Shown: piece by piece, positions 52,875-61,001 of the stretch
Position numbering within the stretch: the stretch's first letter is position 1
How the letters are laid out: every line of letters starts with the position of its first letter
Assembly: GCA_965369375.1 (NCBI GenBank)
Contig: CBDUQN010000007.1
Location: 5,650 to 69,649, forward strand
From: CBDUQN01 sp965369375
GTDB taxonomy: Bacteria; Krumholzibacteriota; Krumholzibacteriia; Krumholzibacteriales; Krumholzibacteriaceae
Reading direction: 5' to 3'
DNA: 64,000 nucleotides
The notes under the pieces: model-generated
What the model was told of the DNA's origin: nothing
Database searches by the model: none
What the model saw: only the letters and a program-made list of their open reading frames with translations
Translations under genes and position numbers: made by a program

Positions 52875-53129
52875 TCAATGGGCATTCACGTGCACTTTTT
52901 TCTTGGATTTGCCGAAGCGCTCGTATTTAACGACTCCATCGATGAGAGCGTACAGGGTATCGTCTCTTCCCTTGCCGACGTTCAGTCCGGGATGGATCTT
53001 GGTTCCCCGCTGACGAATGATGATGCTTCCGGCCGTCACGACCTGCCCGGCGTATCTCTTCACACCGAGCCGTTTCGCGTTGCTGTCCCGGCCGTTCTTC
53101 GAGCTTCCTACGCCCTTCTTATGTGCCAT
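52875..53129 (-). CDS. rpmA: 50S ribosomal protein L27
   Basis: Large-subunit protein reaching the peptidyl-transferase centre. It begins MAHKKGVGSSKNGRDSNAKR and continues LGVKRYAGQVV, GSIIIRQRGTK and HPGLNVGKGRDDTLYAL, all invariant features; there is no N-terminal extension of the Firmicutes type that needs cleavage. It has 84 residues. It follows rplU by 29 bases. Confidence 0.98.
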   Translation of the reverse strand: MAHKKGVGSSKNGRDSNAKRLGVKRYAGQVVTAGSIIIRQRGTKIHPGLNVGKGRDDTLYALIDGVVKYERFGKSKKKVHVNAH

Positions 53130-53158
53130 ACTCGCATCAGCTCCTCGGGAGTGCCCAA

Positions 53159-53470
53159 CTAGGTGGACATCTTCATGATCTTGAGCAGGGTATATCCCTG
53201 ACGATGCCCCTTTTTACGCCGGTAGTTCTTGCGGCGTTTCATCTTGAAAACAATGATCTTGTCTTCACGCCCGTGCTCGAGAACTTCGGCGGTTATCTTG
53301 ACATCATCGAGGCTCGGCCGCCCGACGCGGACATCCTTGCCGTCAGAGAAAAGCAGTACATCATCGCACTGAATGACGCTCCCCACCTCGGCATCGAGAC
53401 GAGGGACCTCGACCTGCTCGTCCGGTTTGACCGTCACCTGTTTTCCGGCCAATCTCACGACCGCGTACAC
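53159..53470 (-). CDS. rplU: 50S ribosomal protein L21
   Basis: 23S rRNA-binding protein. The GTG at 53470, seven bases after GGGAGG, gives 103 residues starting MYAVVRLAGKQVTVKPDEQV, the normal L21 N-terminus; the frame upstream is not protein-like. The C-terminus KMKRRKNYRRKKGHRQGYT contains the basic rRNA-binding patch. It forms the usual rplU-rpmA pair; obgE, a common third member, is absent here. Confidence 0.97.
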   Translation of the reverse strand: MYAVVRLAGKQVTVKPDEQVEVPRLDAEVGSVIQCDDVLLFSDGKDVRVGRPSLDDVKITAEVLEHGREDKIIVFKMKRRKNYRRKKGHRQGYTLLKIMKMST

Positions 53471-53506
53471 CGTTGAACCTCCCTTACATACTGGAAGTGA
53501 ACTATA

Positions 53507-53535
53507 TTGATAGCAAACGGCTCGGTCCAAGTCAA
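53507..53535 (-). promoter_or_regulatory. sigma70-type promoter of rplU-rpmA
   Basis: TTGACT (53535-53530) and TATCAA (53512-53507) are 17 bases apart on the minus strand, about 37 bases before the rplU start codon. Confidence 0.6.
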
Positions 53536-53587
53536 GCCAAAAAAATCCCGCATATTGATTGCCGAACACCGGACGGCAGCGGCTTTA

Positions 53588-53627
53588 TTTAAAAAGAAAG
53601 GGAGGGGGCTTCGAGCCCCCTCCCTTT
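53588..53627 (-). terminator. intrinsic terminator after the subtilase gene
   Basis: A perfect 13-bp stem (AAAGGGAGGGGGC with its complement, 53597-53627) around a five-base loop is followed on the minus strand by CTTTTTAAAT. It lies 33 bases after the subtilase stop and separates it from rplU. Confidence 0.93.
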
Positions 53628-53659
53628 GCGGCTCAGAACCGTTCGATATGTACGTCGAA

Positions 53660-56245
53660 CTATCTCATGAGCACCATTTTCTTGGTTTCGACAAAGGACC
53701 CGGCGTTGAGCTTGTAGAAATAGATGCCGGATGCAACGGCAGCGCCGTTGTTATCCTTGCCGTTCCAGTTCACGGCATGGAGACCCTCTGTCTTGTGTCC
53801 GTCGACGAGCGTCCTCACGAGCTTTCCGGCGGCATCGTAGATATTGAGATTCACAAAGCCGGCAGTCGGGATCTGGAAGCTGATCGACGTGCTCGGGTTG
53901 AACGGATTCGGATAGTTCTGGCCGAGCTTGTAAGTAAGCGCAGGAGTCTCGTCATGCGTTTCGGGATTGAATCCCGGGTCGAGTCTCAGAACGTGATGAT
54001 TGCCACAATTATCATCGTATTCGACATCGAACCATACATTGAAGCTGCCGCCCGGGTGAGCGGTCAGATCGAATACGTAATCATCTGTGTTCCAGGAACT
54101 ACCCCCCCTGGGTATATTGCCGTAGACACCATCCGGATCGGGTATAACGAGCCACGGGATATCCGAGTTCATCCTTGCGGTAACGTTGAAGGCGTCGCCC
54201 GGCCCGTTGTTGGTCATCGCCACCTGCACCGTCCAGAGCGGGGGTGCCCAGGAAACCTCACGGTAGCCGACGAGTGTCAGCATAGCGAGCTCAGGTTCGC
54301 ACACCTCGCATGTTTCCTGAATGCTGAATACGCCGTTGCTCATATCCGAGGGATCGCCATCGGCGTCTGTTATCCGGACGAGGCAGTTTGTGGAAATGTC
54401 GCCTGGAATGGTCCATGGTTCGGAGCCGTCGTCGGCGGTATTGTCGAAGGCCAACGTCCAAGCCGCTCCGCCGTTCGTCGTGTACTCGATATCGACGAGA
54501 CCGCTCGTGCCGCTCGACGACCACATGATATTGTGAACGCTGCCGATTTCCCAGCACTCTCCACCGTTCGGTGCTGTGACCGTTATGGACTCCTCTCCCG
54601 GGCAGGGATCGGTCGGCGAACCCATGTCGAGCTTGCCCCATCCCCACTCGTTGTCCTTGCCAGCGGGAGCCACATCGATCGCGCGGCCCTCGAGGAAGTC
54701 CCGCACATCATCGACATCCATCGTGGGACAGGCCTCCATCACGAGCGCCGCCGCGCCCGCCACATGGGGCGCCGCAGCCGAGGTGCCGCCGAAGCACCCG
54801 GTCGAGATCGATATGTCCACACAGGAGGGACCTACGATATCCGGCTTTATCCTGCCGTCGAGCGTCGGCCCGAACGAGCTGTAATTATCCACGCTCGTGG
54901 CCGCCGCCCAGCCGGACTGGTGTCTGGCACCGACGGCGAAGCAGCCCGCCGCATCGGCCGGCAGGGAAAAGCTGCTCGCCGAATGTCTGTATTCCGACCG
55001 GTATCCGACGGTGTAAAATTTCAGCTGCGCGTTCCCCGTGCCGCCGGCCCGCTGGATCTTGATGTAATACTGGCCGGTGACAGGAATCGTCGTTTCGATT
55101 GCTTCTACACCCGGTTCCACACCGGTCTGGGGATTTGTCGAGGAGGCAACCGCCCCGGCAACACCGACTCTGTACAGATAAAGGTCGTAATCCACCGTCG
55201 TCGTCGGCCAGCCCCAGAACAGGTAGATGTCTATGCCCCAACCAGCCTGAAGCGTTGTTGTTGAACCATCATAGTTGGAGAGATTGTTGCTCTCATCGGT
55301 ACCCGAGAAATTGTGCCAGCCGTCCGCATCGCCATCGGCAAACATATCCATGTAATGATAGTTCTGATTGTTCCCCGCGCTCTTGACGAAGAGGATCCCA
55401 TTGGTATGCGCGTCGTTGACGATATCGCAGAGCGGCCCTGTTCCGTCATATCCGCCGGCGTTGTAGAATCCGAGGGACATGTTGATGATATCAATGCCGT
55501 TGGTAACGCAGTAATTCTTTGCAGCCATGAGATCCGACTCGTCACCGATGCGCAGCAGATACAGATCGACATCGGGAGCCATGTCTATGAGGATATCGGT
55601 GACGTTGGTTCCATGCCAATCTCCAGCATAACAGTTTCCACCATCATAGAACATCGGCACACCGAAGACTTGCTTCGTATTGGGAGTTGGAATGTCATTG
55701 GTACCTTCCGCATCACACGTCCAATGGAAGCCGCCATCGATTACCGCAACACTCACACCCGAGCCTGTGAATCCGGCTGTATGCCAGACATTGGCATTGG
55801 TCCGCACGACACCCTCACTCGTAGCGGATCCCGTTTCAGGATGCGGTTTCATCGGCTTGCGTATGAACCGCACGCCATCCAGCTCACCGGCCATCCTGCG
55901 AAGCGCGTCGATCGGCGCCAGCACACGCCAGAAGTCATCGTGCCGTCTCTCGACCTCGACGCCGTACCGCTGCAGAACGGCCTCATCCGGTGTCATTCCC
56001 GGCATGAGATCGAGCATGACTCGAACCTTGTTATCCTTGACGATCAGCCCTCTCGTTTCGATCAGTGTCTCGTTCGCCGTCAGGGCTCCGCGCTCGTAAT
56101 TATCGTTCAATTCCTTCAGCACACTTGCCAGCTTCGGCACCTTGGCCCCGGCCTTTTCCAGCTCGTCGGCCGTAATGCTCGTAAAGGAAAAGAGGGCGAC
56201 AATCGCGAGGGCGGTGATCAGAAGACACCACTTTTTGCTAACCAT
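53660..56245 (-). CDS. secreted subtilisin-like (S8) serine protease with T9SS C-terminal sorting domain
   Basis: Exported protease. A signal peptide covers residues about 1-26. A prodomain-like region precedes the S8 domain with the triad Asp170 (VSVAVIDGGF; Gly replaces the usual Thr/Ser after Asp), His211 (DWHGTNVTDILIDMAP) and Ser489 (GGTSAAAPHVAGAAAL), plus Asn292 (SAGNN) for the oxyanion hole. Residues about 310-420 form a PPC-like beta insert in the catalytic domain. Two beta-sandwich domains follow, the first starting SITVTAPNGGECWEIGS. The last about 85 residues are a type A sorting domain (YKLGQNYPNPFNPSTSISF to KKMVLMR) for T9SS export. It has 861 residues and a GAGGGGG site before the ATG. 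Confidence 0.93.
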   Translation of the reverse strand: MVSKKWCLLITALAIVALFSFTSITADELEKAGAKVPKLASVLKELNDNYERGALTANETLIETRGLIVKDNKVRVMLDLMPGMTPDEAVLQRYGVEVERRHDDFWRVLAPIDALRRMAGELDGVRFIRKPMKPHPETGSATSEGVVRTNANVWHTAGFTGSGVSVAVIDGGFHWTCDAEGTNDIPTPNTKQVFGVPMFYDGGNCYAGDWHGTNVTDILIDMAPDVDLYLLRIGDESDLMAAKNYCVTNGIDIINMSLGFYNAGGYDGTGPLCDIVNDAHTNGILFVKSAGNNQNYHYMDMFADGDADGWHNFSGTDESNNLSNYDGSTTTLQAGWGIDIYLFWGWPTTTVDYDLYLYRVGVAGAVASSTNPQTGVEPGVEAIETTIPVTGQYYIKIQRAGGTGNAQLKFYTVGYRSEYRHSASSFSLPADAAGCFAVGARHQSGWAAATSVDNYSSFGPTLDGRIKPDIVGPSCVDISISTGCFGGTSAAAPHVAGAAALVMEACPTMDVDDVRDFLEGRAIDVAPAGKDNEWGWGKLDMGSPTDPCPGEESITVTAPNGGECWEIGSVHNIMWSSSGTSGLVDIEYTTNGGAAWTLAFDNTADDGSEPWTIPGDISTNCLVRITDADGDPSDMSNGVFSIQETCEVCEPELAMLTLVGYREVSWAPPLWTVQVAMTNNGPGDAFNVTARMNSDIPWLVIPDPDGVYGNIPRGGSSWNTDDYVFDLTAHPGGSFNVWFDVEYDDNCGNHHVLRLDPGFNPETHDETPALTYKLGQNYPNPFNPSTSISFQIPTAGFVNLNIYDAAGKLVRTLVDGHKTEGLHAVNWNGKDNNGAAVASGIYFYKLNAGSFVETKKMVLMR

Positions 56246-56282
56246 TTATACTTACCCCCTCATTTCTGTGAATGTAACGTTC

Positions 56283-56304
56283 ATAGCAAAGCATTCTTTG
56301 CTAT
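56283..56304. repeat. 22-bp palindrome in the subtilase leader
   Basis: ATAGCAAAG and its exact complement CTTTGCTAT flank a four-base centre (56283-56291, 56296-56304), about 40 bases upstream of the subtilase start. It has no T-run, so it is more likely an operator or mRNA-stabilising hairpin than a terminator. Confidence 0.6.
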
Positions 56305-56627
56305 TCATTAATTAATGAGAATCCAACAATCTTCCGCGAAAAGAATGGAGTCAGGTCGGACCGCAGGCGCTCACCCCCCCTTCCCGCACCAGGGTTGCTG
56401 TTGTAGATTACTTTTAGAGACTTGGAATTTGGACAGGAATTGAAATAGAGAGCAGAAAGTGTGAACTCCATAGATAGCCCAATTCATACTGCATATCCAT
56501 AAATGCAGCGCTTTTTGAACACAGTTATATCTACCGCTTCAAACCGCTGGAATCTAACTCTTAGGATATATACATCGAACCAGCAAAGCAGTTGTACTGC
56601 TATATCAGTCTCTCGAAAAAGCGGAAC
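56305..56627. other. gene-free stretch between the peptide gene and the subtilase
   Basis: No credible coding region was found on either strand. The only structure is a 6-bp inverted repeat AGCAGT-TGT-ACTGCT (56587-56601), 27 bases after the peptide stop, with only two Ts following on the minus strand; it may be a weak terminator or RNA 3' end. Confidence 0.4.
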
Positions 56628-56738
56628 CTAGCCGTTGCCGCCGGTCGGTGGATTAAACGAAAGAAGCGTTATATCTTTCAGGTTCTCGTGCTTCTTCACC
56701 TCTGGCTTGGTGTATTCTTTTTTTTCTTCTTTCTTCAA
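56628..56738 (-). CDS. 36-residue peptide with RiPP-like leader motif
   Basis: A tiny gene starting at TTG 56738 with GGAGGAG five bases upstream and ending TAG. The peptide begins with a lysine/glutamate-rich part and contains KEYTKPEVKKHENLKDIT (residues 7-24), which fits the spacing of the lasso-type leader pattern YxxPxLxxxGxxxxxT except that Glu18 replaces Gly. The C-terminal dozen residues are neutral and turn-rich, ending PPTGGNG. It lacks the Gly1 and the Asp/Glu at 7-9 of a lasso core. It has its own strong promoter. No maturation enzyme (YcaO, lanthionine, B1/B2, rSAM-SPASM) is visible nearby. Function unknown; a RiPP precursor or small regulatory peptide is inferred. Confidence 0.6.
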   Translation of the reverse strand: MKKEEKKEYTKPEVKKHENLKDITLLSFNPPTGGNG

Positions 56739-56800
56739 AACATCTCCTCCCCTGAGTGTTTGGTGCGTTAGTAGAATAATTTATGATTTACCAGAGTTGA

Positions 56801-56876
56801 ATTCTATCACATATAGGGCTCTCGAGTCAATAGCGTTTTTAGATATTTTTTAGATATATATTTTTAGATATATATA
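56801..56876 (-). promoter_or_regulatory. strong promoter with UP-like A/T tract for the peptide gene
   Basis: On the minus strand TTGACT (56830-56825) and TAGAAT (56806-56801), each five of six to consensus, are 18 bases apart. Just upstream (56836-56876) are three phased copies of a TTTTTAGATAT-like element (as read on the plus strand), resembling an UP element. The start would lie near 56794, about 55 bases before the TTG. Confidence 0.7.
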
Positions 56877-56944
56877 AAATCACGAATGTGTGGATAAGGA
56901 CGGGAATTTCCCAGGGCAACTGAGGTTATAGCGAAAATCGCCCA

Positions 56945-59401
56945 TTATTTTACTGAATTTTCTTTTGTCATCTCTAAATATTTCTCAAATCTCGGATCGC
57001 TCCTGATAAATTCGAGATCGCCGTCGTTTGCGAGAAGCTCATGATCATTGAATCCAGATTCGATAGCCTCCTCGAGATACCTAAACGCCCCGTCCGCTTC
57101 ATGTAACAGCGAATGGATGCATACCATATCCAGGAGGTTATACGGGTTGCGATTGATTTGCAGCGCCTTCTCTTCCGTGCCGGTCGCATCAGCCTTGCTA
57201 CCCGTCCTCGCATAGGCATACGCGAGAGATGTGAGTGCCCAAGCGTTTTGCGGATATATTTCGACGGAACGTTGCAGTGCGGATATCGCCTTGTCGTACA
57301 AATCATTACCGGTGTATGCGCGCCCCAGGTGAAAGTAGATCCATGCGTTGTTGGATTCGAGGCGAACCGCATTTTCGAGGTATTTTATCGACTCGTCAAA
57401 CATGCCCTTTCCGTTATAGGCCCTCCCGAGAGACAGGTACCCCATCGCATACGTCGAATCGATGTCGACGAGCCGCCAGGCGGTTTCAATGACCTTGTCA
57501 TACTCTCTCATATTCAAATAGATAGTAATGATATTATTGAGCGGCAAGACAAATTGCGGGTCTATTCTCAGGGCTTCATCGTACGCAGCGAGCGCCTCAT
57601 CGTATTTGCCGGCCCGCTGATAGGTCCATCCCAGATTATTTTGTGCGCCGACGTAGTCCGGATACATCTCGAGCAGTGTCTTATAGTTCTGGATCGCTTT
57701 CTTGAAATCGGATTCCACCAGGTTGTAATATTCAGCGAGGATTTTGTATTTTTCCCGCTCCGTCAGATTATCGATATACCTGACGGCCTTCGTGTAATAC
57801 TCGATCGCCTTTTCCCGCTCACCATTGTTATCGCAGAGCGTTCCCAGCGCAGCATATGCGGAAGCGAACGTGGAATCCAGCTCTATTGCGTTGTGTAAGA
57901 ATATCTTCACCTCGTTCCAGTCCAGGGGACGCAGGTGCTTCTCGACACCCAACGCGTACTGCTCGAGCGCCGCGAGCGATGATGTCGTCACTTTCGGAAG
58001 ACTCTTGTCGTTCTCTTCAATCGACTCGAGTGATTCTCCGAGATCCTTCCTTATCTCTCTCGTCAATCGATCGACGGCGCTTTTGAGAACCTCGTCTCGC
58101 CCGGTCACCGTGACCCGGATGGGATTCAAGCGCCGCCCTCGGCCGACATCGACCATTGATGCGCTCAAGCTGTATGTCTCGCCGACCCGGGAAATCGTCG
58201 GCACGAGCATCGCCTTGACACCTTCCCGCTTGCAGATCTCCAGCCCGAGCGATTCATCGATCGCTGTTACGTCGTTTTTTTCCATCCGCCTCAGGGTCTG
58301 CTTTATTCTCGTCCTATCGAATACGTTGACCCATCTCGACTGCTGCATATCGATGGCGATCGCTTCGTTGAGAGCTTTGTCAAATACCTCCTCATCCGTG
58401 TGATTTTCGATCGATGTGATCAGAAGCCAGTCTCTCTCATCGAAGGAGAAACTTTCGCCGGAACGATAAAATAAAATCACCAGTATCACGCACGCCGCTA
58501 TGATTACCGACGTCACGAAAGCAGGATGCCTGAATAGTGAACGTTTCTTGCCCGGTTTAACCGGCGCATGATGAGCCGCTCCCGATTCGATCGCTTTCCG
58601 GATACGATGAAGATCGGTCAAGATCTCATCTGCGTGCTGGTACCTCTCCGCGGGATCCTTCGCAAGCAATTTATTGACGAGCATTTCCAGTTCGAGCGGG
58701 ACGCCGGATCGGATACCTGTAATTTGTGCCGGCTCTTCATATATGATCGAATAGATCATCGCCTGTTCGTACTCACTCTTGAAGGGCGGCCTTCCGGCAA
58801 GACACTCATAGAGCACGATACCGAGCGACCATAAATCAGTTCTATGGTCTATCTCCTCACCCTGCGCCTGTTCGGGTGACATATATGATATCGTCCCGAG
58901 GGTCGTGCCCGACTTGGTCAATTTCGTCGCATCCGGTAACTTAGCGAGCCCGAAATCGGTAATCTTCACCTGCCCCTTCGAGGTCAGCAGGATATTTCCG
59001 GGCTTGATATCCCGATGGACGATGCCCTTCTCATGGGCCTCCTGAATACCCTCGGTGACCTGAGTCGCTATATCGAGGACCTCTTCGATCTTCAGAGGTC
59101 CCGACTCGATCCTTTCCTTGAGACTCTGTCCTTCCACGAAGGCCATGACGATAAACGTGCGGTCATCGATCTCCTCGATTTCGTAAACAGTGCAGATATT
59201 GGGATGATCCAATGCAGCGGCGGCCTGCGCTTCATGGACAAAACGCTTCGTCTCTTCTCTGCTGCCGATAGCCTGCGCAGATAGGAATTTCAATGCGACG
59301 GTGCGTTTGAGCTTCAAATCTTCGGCCCGATATACAACACCCATTCCACCCTCCCCTATCTTCGAGAGGACCTTATAGTGAGCAAACGTTTCTCCTATCA
59401 T
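56945..59401 (-). CDS. transmembrane Ser/Thr protein kinase with C-terminal TPR repeats
   Basis: PknB-type sensor kinase. The kinase domain (about 9-270) has the glycine loop IGEGGMG, Lys38 (VALKFL), HRDIKPGN with Asp131, DFG (149-151) and the SYMSPEQ P+1 region. A membrane helix (about 295-312) leads to an extracytoplasmic CsgG/FlgO-like domain (about 325-460) and about eight TPR motifs (about 485-790; for example AYAALGTLCDNNGEREKAIEYY). ATG 59401 follows a GAGG site, giving 818 residues; the longer frame adds a senseless N-terminus. Such kinase-TPR proteins are abundant in FCB and Acidobacteria. The neighbours encode a peptide and secreted proteins, but a link is not shown. Confidence 0.93.
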   Translation of the reverse strand: MIGETFAHYKVLSKIGEGGMGVVYRAEDLKLKRTVALKFLSAQAIGSREETKRFVHEAQAAAALDHPNICTVYEIEEIDDRTFIVMAFVEGQSLKERIESGPLKIEEVLDIATQVTEGIQEAHEKGIVHRDIKPGNILLTSKGQVKITDFGLAKLPDATKLTKSGTTLGTISYMSPEQAQGEEIDHRTDLWSLGIVLYECLAGRPPFKSEYEQAMIYSIIYEEPAQITGIRSGVPLELEMLVNKLLAKDPAERYQHADEILTDLHRIRKAIESGAAHHAPVKPGKKRSLFRHPAFVTSVIIAACVILVILFYRSGESFSFDERDWLLITSIENHTDEEVFDKALNEAIAIDMQQSRWVNVFDRTRIKQTLRRMEKNDVTAIDESLGLEICKREGVKAMLVPTISRVGETYSLSASMVDVGRGRRLNPIRVTVTGRDEVLKSAVDRLTREIRKDLGESLESIEENDKSLPKVTTSSLAALEQYALGVEKHLRPLDWNEVKIFLHNAIELDSTFASAYAALGTLCDNNGEREKAIEYYTKAVRYIDNLTEREKYKILAEYYNLVESDFKKAIQNYKTLLEMYPDYVGAQNNLGWTYQRAGKYDEALAAYDEALRIDPQFVLPLNNIITIYLNMREYDKVIETAWRLVDIDSTYAMGYLSLGRAYNGKGMFDESIKYLENAVRLESNNAWIYFHLGRAYTGNDLYDKAISALQRSVEIYPQNAWALTSLAYAYARTGSKADATGTEEKALQINRNPYNLLDMVCIHSLLHEADGAFRYLEEAIESGFNDHELLANDGDLEFIRSDPRFEKYLEMTKENSVK

Positions 59402-59510
59402 GATGACCTCACTGAAAGTCGATGGGTGGGAACATTCATGCAATCAGGCAAATCCTACATGGATAATCGATATTTTGCAAGAGCAGGTAGCCGCTTGTTT
59501 ATCTTCGTAT

Positions 59511-60311
59511 TTATCTAATCAATACCAATTTTTTCGTCACGTGCAGATTTCCGGCTCTCAGCGTGCAATAATAAACACCCGGAACAACCCTATTGCCATT
59601 GCCGTCCAAACCGTCCCATGCCAGGACATTCACCGATGTTTCTCGCCGCGGCCGCAACAGCTCCCTCACGAGCTTGCCCGTGCTGTTATATATCGATATG
59701 ATAGCTTGTGATCTATTCGAAGAATAATATTGAATATATGTAGTCGTTGAAAACGGATTGGGGAAAGAAGTTAAATCCAATATTACGTCATCGGGGATAT
59801 TGATATGCTCAAAGCCCGCAGTAACCGAGACCGAAACAATCCCGTCGACGGCCCGCACGTCGGGTACTTCCTCAAGATCCCTGAATAAGTTACAACTCTT
59901 GAAATCAAGAATACTGTACCCTTCGTTCGCAGCCCGGAATGTGATATCCACCAGGCACCCGGGACCATCGACATAGCTGCCCGTACCCAGAATCAAATTA
60001 TCGACATGAATGCTGTCATCCGTAGACAGTACCGACCAGAATGTCGAGAAACCGCTATCTCTAAAGAGAGCTCCTTCGGTAACACTGACGACTTCGAGCG
60101 AGGTTTCATCGTAATCGACAATGATCTCAAAGGCCGTTATGCTGTCAACGGGAGAAACTTCGATCGAAAGGAGAAAGAGGCTGTCGGGATTTACATAGGT
60201 CAGACGAGGATTGAAACAGACTTCGATGAATTGCTCCGAACCGAAGAGTTCGGCCGGCAAAAATATAAAAAATATCAGAACAGCGCAGTTGCAAAATTTC
60301 TTATATGTCAT
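59511..60311 (-). CDS. secreted cohesin-like domain protein with T9SS sorting domain
   Basis: Exported protein of 266 residues: signal peptide (about 1-25, CAVLIFFIFLPAELFGS), a cohesin-like beta-sandwich (about 28-163) with ITAFEIIVDYDETSLEVVSV and GCLVDITFRAANEGYSIL at the positions typical of cohesins and their relatives, and a sorting domain (about 182-266) from SFPNPFSTTTYIQY to TKKLVLIR. It is the last gene of a three-gene run of secreted proteins, 17 bases after its neighbour. Cohesins bind dockerins in cellulosomes; related folds have other roles, so partner binding is only inferred. Confidence 0.75.
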   Translation of the reverse strand: MTYKKFCNCAVLIFFIFLPAELFGSEQFIEVCFNPRLTYVNPDSLFLLSIEVSPVDSITAFEIIVDYDETSLEVVSVTEGALFRDSGFSTFWSVLSTDDSIHVDNLILGTGSYVDGPGCLVDITFRAANEGYSILDFKSCNLFRDLEEVPDVRAVDGIVSVSVTAGFEHINIPDDVILDLTSFPNPFSTTTYIQYYSSNRSQAIISIYNSTGKLVRELLRPRRETSVNVLAWDGLDGNGNRVVPGVYYCTLRAGNLHVTKKLVLIR

Positions 60312-60328
60312 CCCTCAGGGCACAGCTA

Positions 60329-60925
60329 TTACTTAAACAGTGTCTTTATCGCCCCCCATGTATAATCCTCGGTCGGCACGAGTGTCCCTTGCAATGACGC
60401 AGTGATTTCAGCGGGGAAATACGACACATCGCTCACGACGGCGAGCGTGCCGCCCACAAAGAGCTCTATAATAGTGTTCTCGGGAACACTCATTATATTG
60501 AAATGAAAGCTGAATAGATGGACGCTGCCATCCGGCGCACAGGCTTCATCGGAACCCGATATCGATTCAACCACCTCGGTGCTCATTCCATCACCGGCCA
60601 GCGTTTCCCAGTATACGCTGCTGCAGCCGGCAACAGGGAAATCATCACCATTGTCGAATATAGCGCCGAGGTACTGAGCATAGGCCATATCCCCCATCAC
60701 GACGTTGAACTGAATAGTCACATCGTATGAGTCGAGATTCAGGATGTTGACGGCATACACATCGCAATAAATTTCCCCGGGCGAGCCCATGATCCTGACA
60801 TCCTGAAAACCCGGCGTCGCAGGGTCCATATCTATTGCAAAGCAGGGTTCCTGCGCAAGCACGGGAGATGTAAATGCAAAGAGCGCCAGGATTATCAAAA
60901 GATATTTCAAACGCATTGTAACCAT
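60329..60925 (-). CDS. secreted protein, possible cohesin-like fold, no sorting domain
   Basis: It starts with a clear signal peptide (MRLKYLLIILALFAFTSPVLAQ). The mature part (about 175 residues) is beta-rich, with NILNLDSYDVTIQFNVVMG and SVHLFSFHFNIM strands and a GTLAVV segment that resemble the cohesin-like sandwich. Three Cys may form disulfides. Unlike its neighbours it ends GAIKTLFK without the CTD, so it may stay in the periplasm or be released otherwise. ATG 60925 has AGGAGAG about eight bases upstream. I do not recognise a specific family. Confidence 0.6.
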   Translation of the reverse strand: MVTMRLKYLLIILALFAFTSPVLAQEPCFAIDMDPATPGFQDVRIMGSPGEIYCDVYAVNILNLDSYDVTIQFNVVMGDMAYAQYLGAIFDNGDDFPVAGCSSVYWETLAGDGMSTEVVESISGSDEACAPDGSVHLFSFHFNIMSVPENTIIELFVGGTLAVVSDVSYFPAEITASLQGTLVPTEDYTWGAIKTLFK

Positions 60926-61001
60926 CACTTTTCTCTCCTGATTTACTGAATTCTAATTATATAATTTATGGCTTTGAAACGATCCGATCACCCCCTTTTC
61001 G

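Noticed and set aside
53507..55264. 585-codon plus-strand open frame over the subtilase
   Set aside because: It is the complement of the subtilase/CTD coding sequence and also crosses its terminator; no protein-like motifs.
56539..56627. second small peptide gene after the RiPP-like gene
   Set aside because: Only very short frames without Shine-Dalgarno sequences and without similarity to the first peptide were found between 56305 and 56627.
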